DNA from: DATAOG01 sp963798075
Lineage (GTDB): Bacteria > Pseudomonadota > Alphaproteobacteria > Geminicoccales > Geminicoccaceae
DNA: 64,000 bases
Direction: 5' to 3'
NCBI GenBank assembly: GCA_963798075.1
Contig: CAWCRU010000036.1
Span: 1-64,000, forward strand
The position numbers and the translations under genes are program-made. This document shows, piece after piece, positions 1-9,997 of the stretch; the stretch's first letter is position 1, and each line of letters opens with the position of its first letter. Under the pieces are notes generated by a model. It saw nothing but the letters and a program-made list of their open reading frames with translations, searched no databases and was not told where the DNA came from.

Positions 1-791
1 CGGCGGTGGCGCCGCAGGTCAAGAGCCTGCCGTGCCGCGTCAGCGCGCGGAAGCACTGTGCCCAGGTCTCGCCGCCGGTGTAGTTGACGATCAGATCGAC
101 GCCGCCGCCGCCCCAGATGCGCGGCTTGCCGTAGAGCCTGATCACCTCCTGCACGTAGTCCTGCGTCTCGGTATTGACCACATGGTCGGCGCCGAGCGCC
201 TTCAGCATCGCGGCTTTGCGCTCGGAACTCGTGCAGGCGACGACCTTTGCGCCGGCCGCCTTGGCGAGCTGCACGCAGCAGGTGCCGACGCCGCCGCTCG
301 CGCCGAGGATCAGGACCTTTTCGCCGGCGGCTATCTTGCCGCGCGTCGCCATCATGCGGAGCGCCGTGCCATAGGCGACCGGCAGGCAGGCGGCCTGCAC
401 GTCGGTGACGGCTTCGGGGATCGGCAGCAGGTGGTCCTGAGGCACGGCGACGAAATCGCTGGCACCGCCCTGCATCGTCTCGCCCATCATGCCGACCATC
501 ATGCCGTCGCGGATGCGGTTAGGGATGACGAGACGCGCTCGCCGACCCCCAACGCGCCGCGTCGACCTCGGCGCCGCGCGCGACGATCTCGCCGGCGATG
601 TCGGCGCCGGGCACCATCGGCAGCGGCGTGCGCAGGCCCGGGATGCCGCGCAGGATCATCGGGTCGAAGCCGTTAAGCGCGACCGCCTTCACGCGGATCA
701 AGCACTCGTTGGATCCGGGTTGCGGATCGCCGATGTCTTCGTAGATGAGGTTCTCGAGGGCGCCGTGCTGATGGAAAAGGGCGGCTTTCAA
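1..791 (-). CDS. Zinc-type alcohol dehydrogenase / quinone oxidoreductase-like protein, partial and frame-disrupted
   Basis: Medium-chain dehydrogenase/reductase, probably an NAD(P)H-dependent quinone or alcohol oxidoreductase. The N-terminus reads well from a TTG codon (791-789): a GroES-like start with KAVALNGFDPMI and VPGADIAGEIV. The second half, in another frame below about 545, contains the Rossmann motif LGASGGVG, followed by a conserved NYTGGETW stretch. The gene runs off the left edge, so the C-terminus is missing. The frame changes between about 525 and 545 (after VDAARWG; the other frame continues LVIPNRIRDG), so either the gene is inactivated or one base is wrong here. It is divergent from the importer operon at 994. 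The exact substrate cannot be told. Confidence 0.75.
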
Positions 792-993
792 GGCGGGCCT
801 CCGATGCGCTGCAGGCGGTTCCGGACATAGAGCGAAGGGCGCGGCTGCGCAAATACTTAAAGTCGCAGCCCGATCCGCCCCGGCTCCAGCGTGGACTGCG
901 AATTCCGTTGCCTTCGCTCCGGCGGCCGGCTTCAATCGGGGCCTCACAAGTCTGGTGCCGCACCGAAAAGCGGGCGCCACAAGGGAGGACGAC

Positions 994-2237
994 ATGCAGC
1001 GCGTCACGCGGAGTCCAATGCTCGCCATGGCCGCCGCCCTGGCGGTCTGTGGGTCGTCGCCTGCCGGCGCGGCGGACGATAAGCTGGTGATCGGCAGCCT
1101 GGACGAGCTGACCGGCGCGATGTCGGTCGTCGGGCCGGCCATGCAGAAGGCCAACACGCTGGCGGTGGCGAGGCGAACAAGGCCGCCGAGGCGGCCGGCC
1201 TCGGCTGGACCGTGGAGCTGGCCTCGGCCGACACGCAAGGCGATCCGCAGGCCGCGCTCTCCGCGGCGCGTCAGCTCGTCGACAAGGGCGCGTCCTGCAT
1301 GATCGGCCCGGCCACCACGCCGGAATCGCTGGCCATCGCCAACGGTCTCACGATCCGCCAGAAGATCGTGCTGATGCCGACCGGCACCAGCATGCGCATG
1401 CGCACGGTCGACGATGAGGGCACGATCATCCGCGTCGTGCCGCCGGACTCGCTGCAGGCCAATGCGCTGGCCGAAGCGGCGGCGACCCGGCTCGGCGGCG
1501 CGAAGGGCAAGACGGTGTCGATCGGCTATCGCAACGAGCCCTACGGCGAAGGTCTGGCCAAGGACTTCACCGCGGCCTGGGAGGCCAAGGGCGGCACGGT
1601 GACGGGCCCGGTGGTCTTCGACCCGAACCAGGCCACCTTCGACAGCGAGGCGGGCAGCATCGTCGAGGGCGACCCGGACGCCTATCTGGTCATCGACTAT
1701 CCGGACTCCTTCGTGAAGATGAGCGCCGCGCTGATGCGGACCGGGTCCTACGACCCCGGCAAGCTGTTGGTGCCGGACACCATCTCCTTCGGTGAGGTCC
1801 CGGACAACATCAACAAGGCGGCGCTCGAAGGCTCCACCGGCACGCGCGCCGGAACGCCCGAGACGACCGAGGCCTACGCCGCCTTCAACGATGCCTGGAA
1901 GGCGGCCGGCGGCGCCGACCATTTCTCGCTGGACGCCAATTCCTTCGACGCCACGATGCTGTGCTTCCTGTCGGCGGTGGCGGCGGGTTCGACCAATTCG
2001 GCAGCGATACAGAGCAAGATGCGCGAGGTCGCGAGCGCCCCGGGCGACAAGTACAACTTCCTGCAGCTGACCGAAGCGGTGAAGGCGCTGATGGCCGGCA
2101 AGGATATCGACTTCGAAGGCGTCTCCGGCCCGCTCGAGATCGGACCGACGGGCGACACCACCGCCAGCCTCTACGACATCTTCACTTACAAGGACGGCAA
2201 GCTCAGCGTCGAGCAGCAGATGGAGGTGATGAAGTAG
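994..2237 (+). CDS. Branched-chain amino-acid-type ABC substrate-binding protein, frame-disrupted
   Basis: Periplasmic receptor of the leucine-binding (type I) fold that feeds the livHMGF products encoded directly downstream. The start at 994 has AGGGAGG upstream and gives a signal peptide (MQRVTRSPMLAMAAALAV, ending near PAGAAD). The mature part has typical receptor elements: IGSLDELTGAMS, MIGPATTPES near the ligand hinge, and YRNEPYGEGLAKDF. The frame changes at about 1160-1172: NTLAV ends one frame and ANKAAEAAGLGW begins the next. Repairing this gives about 414 residues, the usual family size. The ligand is not determinable; amino acids, amides or aromatic acids are possible. Confidence 0.85.
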
Positions 2238-2277
2238 CCGGCGTCACCGATCAGGGCGCTCGGGCGACGTCGCCGGC
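2237..2277 (+). promoter_or_regulatory. Weak inverted repeat after binding-protein gene
   Basis: GCCGGCG (2237-2243) pairs with CGCCGGC (2271-2277) across a long loop, immediately after the stop of the binding-protein gene and before livH. It may stabilise the upstream mRNA or attenuate downstream transcription. The stem is short and such pairings are frequent in GC-rich DNA, so this is tentative. Confidence 0.25.
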
Positions 2278-2302
2278 GCAGGCGGCGCCGCCGATCCGAT
2301 GC

Positions 2303-3319
2303 ATGCAGCATGATGCCGTGACCGCGGCGGCTCCGTCGGAAGTGCCGCCGTCGGGGCTTCGCGTCCGGCTGGGCCGGCATCCGTTGCTCGTGCTGGTCGC
2401 GGCGCTCGTGGCCGTGTTCTTGGGGCTTCTCGCAGCCAAGGGCCCGGTGGCGACCGCGCAGACGACGCTGAACGGCCTCATCGCCGGCTCGTATTTCGCG
2501 CTCGGCGCGGTCGGGTTGACGCTGGTCTACGGCGTGCTGAAGCTCGTCAACTTTGCGCACGGCGACATGCTGACCTTCGGCGCCTATGCCGCGCTGGTCG
2601 CGAACGCGACCCTTGGCCTCCCCTTCGTCGTCGCCGTCGTCGTCGCAATCGCCGCGACGGCCGTGCTCGGCGTCGCCTTCGAGCTGTCGTTGTGGCGGCC
2701 GATGCGCCGCCGCGGCGCCAGCACCTTCCAGCTGCTGCTGATGACGATCGGCCTCGCGCTGCTCGTGCGCAACGGCATCCAGTTCTTCGCCGGCGGCGGC
2801 ATGGCGAGCTTCGACATCGACATCTACAGCTCGGTCAGTCTGGGCGGGCTGCGCATCGGACGCATGCAGCTGATCGTCATGCTCATGGGCTTTGCCGTCC
2901 TGCTCGAGACAGGTCTCATGCTGCGCTACACCCGTTTCGGCAAGCAGATGCGCGCGCTTGCCGACAATTTCGAGCTGGCCGAGGTCACCGGCATCGACAC
3001 GCAGCAGATCGTCGTGCTCACCTGGCTGGTGGCCGGTGGTCTCGCGGGCCTGGCCGGCGTGCTCTATGCCGCCTCGATCGGCGTGATGAACCCCAATCTC
3101 GGCCTGTCGCTGATCCTCAGCCTGTTCGCCGCTGCCGTGCTCGGCGGCGTCGGCAACGCTTTCGGCGCGCTGGCCGGCGGCATCGTCATCGGCCTCGCGC
3201 AGGAATGGTCGACGCTCCTGTTCAACACGCGCTGGAAGCCGGGCGTGGGCTTCGTGATCCTGATCCTGACCCTGATCCTCTTGCCGCAAGGCATCCTCGG
3301 CCGCAGGCGCGTGCTGTGA
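2303..3319 (+). CDS. livH: Branched-chain amino-acid ABC transporter permease LivH
   Basis: Inner-membrane permease, about 338 residues. After a hydrophilic N-terminus and a first membrane segment (HPLLVLVAALVAVFLG) it carries the LivH core: GSYFALGAVGLTLVYGV, then KLVNFAHGD, which is diagnostic for this family. It ends with LLPQGILGRR, the usual C-terminus. The ATG at 2303 was chosen because upstream in-frame sequence does not resemble the family. Its stop overlaps the GTG start of livM by four bases, showing translational coupling within the operon at 994-5830. Confidence 0.93.
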   Translation: MQHDAVTAAAPSEVPPSGLRVRLGRHPLLVLVAALVAVFLGLLAAKGPVATAQTTLNGLIAGSYFALGAVGLTLVYGVLKLVNFAHGDMLTFGAYAALVANATLGLPFVVAVVVAIAATAVLGVAFELSLWRPMRRRGASTFQLLLMTIGLALLVRNGIQFFAGGGMASFDIDIYSSVSLGGLRIGRMQLIVMLMGFAVLLETGLMLRYTRFGKQMRALADNFELAEVTGIDTQQIVVLTWLVAGGLAGLAGVLYAASIGVMNPNLGLSLILSLFAAAVLGGVGNAFGALAGGIVIGLAQEWSTLLFNTRWKPGVGFVILILTLILLPQGILGRRRVL

Positions 3320-4272
3320 ACCCGGGCGTCCTCATCGAGCCCTTCGTCCACCTCGATTTCTGGATCGGGGTCGCGGTCATCGCCGGCATCTACGGCATCT
3401 TCGCGCTCGGCCTGCAGATCAATATCGGCTTCACCGGCATGCTCAATTTCGGCCAGGCGGGCTTCATGCTGATCGGCGCCTACACGATGGGCCTCCTGGT
3501 CACCGACTATGGCTGGTCGCTATGGGCGACGCTGCCGGTCGCCATGCTGGCCAGCATCGCCGCCGGCCTCGTCGTCGGCCTCGCCTCGCTGCGGCTGCGT
3601 GCCGACTACTTCGCCATCGCCACGATCGCGTTTGCCGAGATCGTCCGCTACGTCACGCAGAACTCGCCCTGGACCGGCGGCAACCAGGGCGTCCTCGGCT
3701 ACGACAACGACTGGCGCGACGTGCTCGACTGGGCCCTGCCGCTGCTGCAGGAGGTGGGCCTCGGATCGCAGATCCAGGCGCCGCTCTTGATCGCGGTGTG
3801 GGCGACCTTCCTCTTGCTGATCCTGCTGCTTGGCCGGATCCAGCGCACCCCCTGGGGCCGCGTGCTGCGCGCCATCCGCGAGGACGAGGACGCCGCGCGC
3901 GCGCTCGGCAAGAACGTCTTCGTCTACAAGCTGCAATCGCTCAGCATCGCGGCCGCGCTCGGCGCGATCGCGGGCTTCTTCTTCGCGCTCGACGTCACCT
4001 TCCTTTACCCCAGCGAGTTCGAGCCGATGCTGACCTTCTTCGGCTACGCCATCCTCGTGCTCGGCGGGTTGGGTAGCTACTGGGGGGTGGCCTTCGGCGC
4101 GGTCCTGTTGTGGACGCTCCTGGAGGGCACGCGGCTGATCGACTGGCCGCTGACGCCGGAGCAGATCGCGGCGCTGCGCTTCATCCTGGTCGGTCTCATC
4201 CTGATCCTGATCACGGCATGGCGGCCGCAGGGCCTGCTCGGCAAACGGCAAGAAATGCTGCTCAACAAATGA
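3316..4272 (+). CDS. livM: Branched-chain amino-acid ABC transporter permease LivM
   Basis: Second permease of the Liv importer, about 318 residues, highly hydrophobic. Family motifs include NIGFTGMLNFGQAGF, LRADYFAIATIAFAEIVR and GGLGSYWGVAFGAVLL. It starts with GTG at 3316, overlapping the livH stop as GTGA, and its own stop overlaps the livG start as ATGA. It pairs with LivH to form the transmembrane channel. Confidence 0.93.
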   Translation: MNPGVLIEPFVHLDFWIGVAVIAGIYGIFALGLQINIGFTGMLNFGQAGFMLIGAYTMGLLVTDYGWSLWATLPVAMLASIAAGLVVGLASLRLRADYFAIATIAFAEIVRYVTQNSPWTGGNQGVLGYDNDWRDVLDWALPLLQEVGLGSQIQAPLLIAVWATFLLLILLLGRIQRTPWGRVLRAIREDEDAARALGKNVFVYKLQSLSIAAALGAIAGFFFALDVTFLYPSEFEPMLTFFGYAILVLGGLGSYWGVAFGAVLLWTLLEGTRLIDWPLTPEQIAALRFILVGLILILITAWRPQGLLGKRQEMLLNK

Positions 4273-5096
4273 CTCTCGCGACCGCAGAGGTGACTGCCCC
4301 GGTCGCCGGGCGGGTCGTCCGCCCGATCCTCTCGGTGCGCGACGCCTGGCTGCAGTTCGGCGGCCTGCAGGCCGTGGCCGGCGCCAGCTTCGAGGTGGCC
4401 CGCGGCTCGCTCACGGCGCTGATCGGCCCGAACGGCGCCGGCAAGACGACGCTCTTCAACGTCATCACCGGCTTCTACAGGGGCGACCGCGGTGCCATCG
4501 ACTATGACGGCCATGCCATCTTCGGACGCCAGCCCTACGACATTGCGCGGCTCGGCCTGGTGCGCACCTTCCAGATCACCAAGGTGCTCTCGGCCATGCC
4601 GGTCATCGACAACATGATGCTGGCCGCGCCCCGCCAGCCCGGCGAGAGCCTGGTGCAGCTGGCGTTCCGCCCGGCCGCGGCGCGGCGGCGCGAGAGCGAG
4701 ATCCGCGAGCGTGCGTCCGGGCTGTTGCGGCTGTTCGACCTGCACGGCCAAGCAGCCGACTATGCCGGCACGTTGTCCGGCGGGCAGCGCAAGCTTTTGG
4801 AGCTGGCGCGCGCGCTGATGGCCGAGCCGCGGCTCGTTCTGCTGGACGAGCCGATGGCCGGGGTCAATGCCACGCTCGGGCGTCGGCTGCTCGAACATGT
4901 CGAGATGCTGCGCGCAAAGGACGGCATCACCTTCCTGTTCATCGAGCATGACATGGATGTCGTGATGCGCCGCGCCGACCATGTCGTCGTCATGGCGCAC
5001 GGCCGGGTGATCGCCGACGGCACGCCCGATCGGGTGCGCCGCGACCAGCGCGTGCTCGACGCCTATCTCGGCAGCGCGAGGGCGGGCCGGCCGTGA
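4269..5096 (+). CDS. livG: Branched-chain amino-acid ABC transporter ATPase LivG
   Basis: Cytoplasmic ATP-binding subunit, 275 residues. Walker A is GPNGAGKTT, the ABC signature LSGGQRK, Walker B LVLLDEPMAGV, and the switch histidine lies in FIEHDMDVV. The GPNGAGKTTLFNVITGF block and the QITKVLSAMPVIDN segment are LivG-like. It overlaps both neighbours by four bases within the Liv operon. Confidence 0.94.
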   Translation: MTLATAEVTAPVAGRVVRPILSVRDAWLQFGGLQAVAGASFEVARGSLTALIGPNGAGKTTLFNVITGFYRGDRGAIDYDGHAIFGRQPYDIARLGLVRTFQITKVLSAMPVIDNMMLAAPRQPGESLVQLAFRPAAARRRESEIRERASGLLRLFDLHGQAADYAGTLSGGQRKLLELARALMAEPRLVLLDEPMAGVNATLGRRLLEHVEMLRAKDGITFLFIEHDMDVVMRRADHVVVMAHGRVIADGTPDRVRRDQRVLDAYLGSARAGRP

Positions 5097-5830
5097 GGGC
5101 GCCGCCGCAGCACCTGCTTGCGGCCGAGGGCCTGGTCGCCGGCTACGTGCCCGAGGTCGACATTCTCAACGGCGTCGAGCTTGCCATCGATGCCGGCGAG
5201 ATCGTGATCGTGCTCGGACCCAACGGCGCTGGCAAGTCGACGCTGGCCAAGACCATCTTCGGTCTGCTGCGGCCGCGCGAAGGCAGCGTCACGCTGCGCG
5301 GCGCGCCGATCACCGGCCTGAAGCCCAGCCAGATCACCCGCAAGGGCGTCGGCTACGTGCCGCAGCTCGCCAACGTGTTCCCGTCGATGACCGTCCAGGA
5401 GAACCTCGAGCTCGGGCTCACGCCCTGCGGCACGGGCGACGCGCGGCGGCGGTTCGCTGCGATGTACGCGCTGTTCCCGCGCCTGGCCGAGCGTCGCCGG
5501 CAGGTGACGGGCACGATGTCCGGCGGCGAGCGGCAGATGGTCGCCATGGCGCGCGCGCTGATGCCCGAACCTGAGGTGCTGCTGCTCGACGAGCCGTCGG
5601 CGGGCCTGGCGCCGATCTTCGTTGACGCGATGTTCGAGCAGATCGTGCGCGTCAACGCTGTCGGCGTCACGATCTTGATGGTTGAGCAGAACGCGCGCCG
5701 CGCGCTGGAGATGTCGCATCGCGGCTACGTCCTCGAGCTTGGCCGCAACCGTTACCATGGCTCCGCGCGGGCGCTGCTCGACGACCCGCGCGTGGCCGAG
5801 CTCTATCTCGGCGGCGCGGCAAAGGGTTGA
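5093..5830 (+). CDS. livF: Branched-chain amino-acid ABC transporter ATPase LivF
   Basis: Second ATP-binding subunit, 245 residues. Walker A is GPNGAGKST, the signature MSGGERQMV, Walker B VLLLDEPSAGLAP, and the switch region ILMVEQN has glutamine in the LivF manner. The start overlaps the livG stop (GTGA). It is the last gene of this plus-strand operon; the next gene is convergent, with its stop at 5836. Confidence 0.94.
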   Translation: MRAPPQHLLAAEGLVAGYVPEVDILNGVELAIDAGEIVIVLGPNGAGKSTLAKTIFGLLRPREGSVTLRGAPITGLKPSQITRKGVGYVPQLANVFPSMTVQENLELGLTPCGTGDARRRFAAMYALFPRLAERRRQVTGTMSGGERQMVAMARALMPEPEVLLLDEPSAGLAPIFVDAMFEQIVRVNAVGVTILMVEQNARRALEMSHRGYVLELGRNRYHGSARALLDDPRVAELYLGGAAKG

Positions 5831-5835
5831 ACGGC

Positions 5836-7027
5836 TCAGCCGTGCGCGGCGCGGGTGAGCTTGCCATGCTCGACGAGGGTCTTGGCGCCGGCCGTGATCG
5901 TCGCGTCGAGCAGGAACAGCCAGCGGTGCAGGCTCGAGCGGTTGCTGCCGCCCGACTCGACGTTCTCGCCGATCGTCAGGCGCAGATAGCCCTCGCCGAA
6001 GCCGTAATAGGGCGGAAAGCCGCTGCCCTCGACCGGGACGCAGCAGCGGGTTGCAGCCGAGGACGATCTCGCCGAGGCGGTCCTTGTCGCCGGTCTGCTC
6101 GGCCCACAGGCGCTCGAGTGCCTCCTGGTCGCCGCCGGTCTCGAGCCGCCGGATGCGCCCGCCCTCGAAGTGGAGGCGCAGGCCGCGCGCGATGAACGGG
6201 TCGAAGTCCAGGCCGAAGCCGTAGGCCGGAAAGCCGAAGCTGCCCGTAAACGCGACCCTGCCCTCGACGCTGTCCTGCACCGGGATCGTGCGGAAGCAGC
6301 CGCAGGGGATCTCCTCCTCGCGGTCGCGGGCGGAGGTGCGCTCGTGCTGGCGCGCCTTCGATGCGTCGCCGAAGTTCTTGTGGAAGCGGTCGGTCAGCCG
6401 GACCTTCAGGTCGGTTCCCGCCGGGTTGGTGATACGGATCTCCTGGCCGGCGAAGCTCCGCTCCAACGTCAGCATCGTGCGCTTCAGCGCGGGATAGTCG
6501 AGGTTGAGCACGGCGTCCTGGTAGACGAGGTCGATCGCCCTGTTCGGCGGCCAGTCCGGGTCCGGATTGTTGGGGTCGTGGAACCAGTGGAAGTGGAGGC
6601 CGCGCCCCTGCCAGGTTTCGAGGATGCGCTCGCTCTGCCCGACCGTCATCGGCGAGCGCGGCAGGCGCCAGTCGTTCTGCAGCCAGATATAGACGTCGGC
6701 GAGCGCGAACAGCTCGGCGATCGCGCGGTCCTCGGCGGCTGCGTCCTCCGGGTCGGCCATGGCGCCGTCCTTGGTGCGCAGCTCGGTCAGGCCCGGCGTC
6801 CAGTGCACAATCGTCGCGAGCTCGATGGCGCGGGCGCGCTGGATCTCTGCGCGCACCGCCTCGAGCATGGCGCCGCCGCACCAGGGGCTGGCCGACAGGA
6901 TGACGCGCTCATGGCGCTGCAGCTGCAGGACGTCGCGGACGACCTTGCGTGCCATCGCCGGCCAGTCGAGCTCGTGGGTCGGCTGCAGGCCCTGGTACTC
7001 GATCGGGAACGGGTCGGTGCTTCGCAT
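5836..7027 (-). CDS. M29/COG2309-like aminopeptidase, frame-disrupted
   Basis: Resembles the aminopeptidase T (M29) family, metal-dependent cytosolic enzymes; the same fold includes 2,5-dihydroxypyridine dioxygenases, so peptidase activity is not certain. Starts at 7027 (MRSTDPFPIEYQG). Visible family segments are EIRITNPAGTDLKV, VAFTGSFGFPAYGFG and LHFEGGRI. The frame changes near 6043-6048: GEIVLGCNPLL is in one frame and VEGSGFPPYYG, HRWLFLLDA and ATITAGAKTLVEHG are in another. Repair gives about 397 codons, a normal length, with one extra base present. It is convergent with the Liv operon and may act on an imported substrate (inference). Confidence 0.7.
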
Positions 7028-7147
7028 CGGCGCCTCGCCAGGATTGACGCGGCAGAATGATGGCTCGCACCGTTGCCGTCGAGCCTCTTTGTCTTGCCGC
7101 CGCATCTCTGCCGGGTACACTCGCCGCCGCAGCAAAAGGGGATCCGC

Positions 7148-7567
7148 ATGGCCGCCGCCGCGCCTTACGTGCTCACCCAGAGCGTGCTCGACGAGGCGCC
7201 GTTTCACGCCTTCCTGAAGATGGAGCTGGTGAGCAGCGACGCAAAGGCTGGCAGCGTCGTGCTGCGCCTGCCGTTCCGCGCCGAGTTCGCGCGAACGCCG
7301 GGCCGGGCGGAGTGGCACGGCGGGCTGATCGCCTCGCTGATCGACATCGCGGGCGACTACGCGCTGGCGCTGGTCGTCGGCGGCGGCGTGCCGACGATCA
7401 ACCTGCGCACCGACTATCTGCGCGCCGCGGCCGATACGGCGCTGACCGCGACCGCGACCGTGCTGCGCGCCGGGCGCACGATCGGGGTCGTCGACGTCCA
7501 GGTGCACGACGAGGGCGGCCGGCTGATCGCGGTCGGCCGCGGCTGCTACAGCACGCGGCCCGGGTAG
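7148..7567 (+). CDS. PaaI-like hotdog thioesterase
   Basis: Small protein (139 residues) of the hotdog-fold acyl-CoA thioesterase family. The helix motif EWHGGLIASLIDIAGDYAL carries the conserved HGG segment, and the strands NLRTDYLRAA and GVVDVQVHDEGGRLIAVGRG are typical of the family. The ATG at 7148 follows a purine-rich AAAAGGGG; an upstream ATG (7073) has no such signal. Its 3' end meets the convergent VOC gene. With the acyl-CoA ligase nearby it may belong to acyl-CoA handling of an aromatic or fatty acid, but no specific substrate is shown. Confidence 0.85.
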   Translation: MAAAAPYVLTQSVLDEAPFHAFLKMELVSSDAKAGSVVLRLPFRAEFARTPGRAEWHGGLIASLIDIAGDYALALVVGGGVPTINLRTDYLRAAADTALTATATVLRAGRTIGVVDVQVHDEGGRLIAVGRGCYSTRPG

Positions 7568-8414
7568 TCACGCCGGCGACGAGCTCCAGGATCGCGCCGC
7601 AGCCCTGTTCCGGCGGCAGCCAGACGCCACCATCGATACGCCGCGTGTCGAGGCCGGCGGCCGCTCGCTCCGGATCGGCCACACCCAGCGTGATGGCGGC
7701 GACCCACGGCAGCGTCGGCGGCGTGACGCCCGGATAGCGCCGCATCAGCTCGTCCGGGCCCACGACGTGGAGCGCGTCCACGCCCAGCGGCACCAGGCAG
7801 GCGCCCGGAGCTACGGTGTGCACCGCGACGCCGAGCAGCCGGCCCATCCGCGCCGCGAGCTCCACGGGTTCGGCCACGCACAGCGTCACCCCCCTCAGGC
7901 TCTGCGCGCCGTTGGCGTGGTCCAACAGGTGCGGCTGCCACAGCAGCTCCGGCGTGAGCTGCTGGATCGCGAAGAGATAGACCTCGGGCAGGTCGGCCGT
8001 GAGCTCGATGATGGCGAAGGCGGCGAGGCCCGAACCGCCGCGCTCCTCGATCGGCCGGTTGAGGATGCGGATCTCGGCTGCCGCCGCACCATTGCGGCGC
8101 AACCGGGCGATGGCCTCCTGGGCATCGTCGCAGCCGAGCGCCACGATGTGCAGCCCCTCGTAGCGGGCGAGATCATCGCGCAGCCGGCCCCCATAGTGGG
8201 CGGGGTCGGTGATGCCGATCAGCTCCAGATAGCCCTGCCGCAGCATCATGCAGTAGTTGCCGGTCCCGACGCGTCCCGGCGCGCCGCCGGGTTTTGCGGA
8301 CGGCTGCGTATGGTAGCCGCGATCGGCGAGCGTGAAGCCCAGGCGCCGATAGAGATCCGCCGCGCGTTCGAGGTCGCTGACCGCGATGCCGACGTGATCG
8401 AGCCGGAACGACAT
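7398..8414 (-). CDS. VOC-family (glyoxalase-like) protein
   Basis: Vicinal-oxygen-chelate protein. Starts at 8414 with MSFRLDHVGIAVSDLERAAD, the typical beta-alpha-beta opening with its metal-binding histidine. Further family elements are GNYCMMLRQGYLELIGI and ELTADLPEVYLFA. The reading frame stays open to 7398, but after ELVAGV (about 7570) it is merely the antisense of the thioesterase gene; a single-base change would end it at 7568, exactly abutting the convergent thioesterase stop. The true product is thus probably about 282 residues. It lies two bases from the acyl-CoA ligase gene in the same operon. Substrate unknown. Confidence 0.8.
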   Translation of the reverse strand: MSFRLDHVGIAVSDLERAADLYRRLGFTLADRGYHTQPSAKPGGAPGRVGTGNYCMMLRQGYLELIGITDPAHYGGRLRDDLARYEGLHIVALGCDDAQEAIARLRRNGAAAAEIRILNRPIEERGGSGLAAFAIIELTADLPEVYLFAIQQLTPELLWQPHLLDHANGAQSLRGVTLCVAEPVELAARMGRLLGVAVHTVAPGACLVPLGVDALHVVGPDELMRRYPGVTPPTLPWVAAITLGVADPERAAAGLDTRRIDGGVWLPPEQGCGAILELVAGVTTRAACCSSRGRPRSAGRPRRAPGRRRPRSCARRAARSRSRSAPYRPRRADSRCAG

Positions 8415-8416
8415 GG

Positions 8417-9997
8417 TCAGGCCGCCCCCAGCGGGGTCTCGCCGAGGATGCCCCGAACCTGCGCGAGGACGATCTTGCGGTCGGTCTTGGCGGCGCCGTT
8501 GAGCGGCAGGCGGTCGACGAACAGGATCCGCCGCGGGTGGGCGTAGGCGGGGCCGTTCTGCAACGCGAACTGCTTCAACTCGTTCTCGCCGACGGCGCCG
8601 CCGCTCGCGCGCACGACCATCGCAACCGGCACATCGCCCTTGATTTTGTGCGGGAACGGCACGACCGAGACGTCGGCGACGCCTCGATGCTTCAGCAGCA
8701 GGTTCTCCACCTCGAGCGGGTAGATGTTTTCGCCGCCGCTGTTGAACATGTCGTCGGTGCGGCCGCGGAAGTAGTAAAACCCCTGGGCGTCGCGGCTGAA
8801 CAGGTCGCCGGTGCGCAGCCAGCCGTCGACGATGCGCTCGCGGTTCACCTCGGGCAGCTGATGATAGCCGGGCGTCACGCCCGGGTTCTTCACCCACAGC
8901 TCGCCATAGCCGTCGCTCTCTTGGCCGTCGGGGCCGACGAGCCCCACCTCGCCTTCGGGCCAGGCGACGCCGGCGCTGCCGTGCGGCGTCGGACGGCCGT
9001 CGAGCGGCGGCCCGAGCATGACCGGCCCGCCTTCCGTCAAGCCGTAGCTCTCGCGCACCTGAACGCCGAACGCCGCCTCGACCTCGTCCTGCAATTCCTT
9101 GGGCGTCGGCGCCGAACCGATCGCGAGACCGCGCAGCGCCGAGAAGTCGAGACGCTCGATCAGATCCTTTTGCTGCAGCAGCAGCGTGAACACCGCGGGC
9201 ACGCCGCCGGTGCGCGTGCAGCGATAGTCCGAGAGCGCCTGCAGGAACCGGCGCGGCTCGAAGTTCGGCAGGAGCACGACCGAACCGCCGGCGTGCAGCA
9301 TGGGCTTCACGGCACCGGCCATGGCGTTCTTGTGGTAGAGCGGCACGGCGGCGAGTGCCCGCTCGTCGGGCGCAAGCGGCCAGTATCGCTGCACGGCGCG
9401 GATCCACCAGAGCTGGCCGGCGTGGGTCAGGACGACACCCTTCGGCCGACCCGTCGAGCCGGAGGTGTAGGGCTGGAACGATGGATGATCCGGCGGAAGC
9501 GGCGGCGGCTCGAAGACCGCGGCGGCGGCCTGCACCGCGTCCTCGTAGCGCCGCCAGCCGGGCGGCACGGGATCGAACGACAGCTTGACCAAGAGGCCCG
9601 CCTGGTCGACGACATCGATGATCGACGGGTTCGATGCCGGCTCGACGACGGCCGCCACGCAGCCCGCGTCCGCGATGGTGAAGGCAAGCACATCGGCGCC
9701 AAGCCTGGTGTTCAGCGGCACCGGCACGACCCCGGCCCGCATCGCGCCGTACATGATCTCGATGAACTCGAAGCGGTTGCCGACCGCCATCGCCAGGCGG
9801 TCGCCCGGCGTCAGGCCGAGATCGGCCGCGAGCGAAGCAAAGCGGTCCAGACGCTCTTCGAGCGTGCGATACGCCACCTCGCGCGGCTGGCCGCCGGCGA
9901 GGTCGATGATCGCGGTCTTGTCCGCCTGCGCTTCGGCCGCATCATGCGCGTAGTAGCCGAGGTTGTGGAACCGCCGGTCGTCGTCCGTCAATGGCAT
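8417..9997 (-). CDS. AMP-dependent acyl-CoA synthetase/ligase
   Basis: Adenylate-forming enzyme of 526 residues that activates a carboxylic acid to its CoA thioester. The P-loop-like motif is YTSGSTGRPKGVVLTH; YGLTEGG (A5) and the hinge region WLRTGDLF...YYFRGRTDDMFNSGGENIYP (A7-A8) are intact. The catalytic lysine region near the C-terminus reads LPLNGAAKTDRK. The start at 9997 (MPLTDDDRRFHNLGYY) was chosen because upstream in-frame sequence is antisense to other features. It is co-transcribed with the VOC gene. The acid substrate cannot be assigned. Confidence 0.92.
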   Translation of the reverse strand: MPLTDDDRRFHNLGYYAHDAAEAQADKTAIIDLAGGQPREVAYRTLEERLDRFASLAADLGLTPGDRLAMAVGNRFEFIEIMYGAMRAGVVPVPLNTRLGADVLAFTIADAGCVAAVVEPASNPSIIDVVDQAGLLVKLSFDPVPPGWRRYEDAVQAAAAVFEPPPLPPDHPSFQPYTSGSTGRPKGVVLTHAGQLWWIRAVQRYWPLAPDERALAAVPLYHKNAMAGAVKPMLHAGGSVVLLPNFEPRRFLQALSDYRCTRTGGVPAVFTLLLQQKDLIERLDFSALRGLAIGSAPTPKELQDEVEAAFGVQVRESYGLTEGGPVMLGPPLDGRPTPHGSAGVAWPEGEVGLVGPDGQESDGYGELWVKNPGVTPGYHQLPEVNRERIVDGWLRTGDLFSRDAQGFYYFRGRTDDMFNSGGENIYPLEVENLLLKHRGVADVSVVPFPHKIKGDVPVAMVVRASGGAVGENELKQFALQNGPAYAHPRRILFVDRLPLNGAAKTDRKIVLAQVRGILGETPLGAA

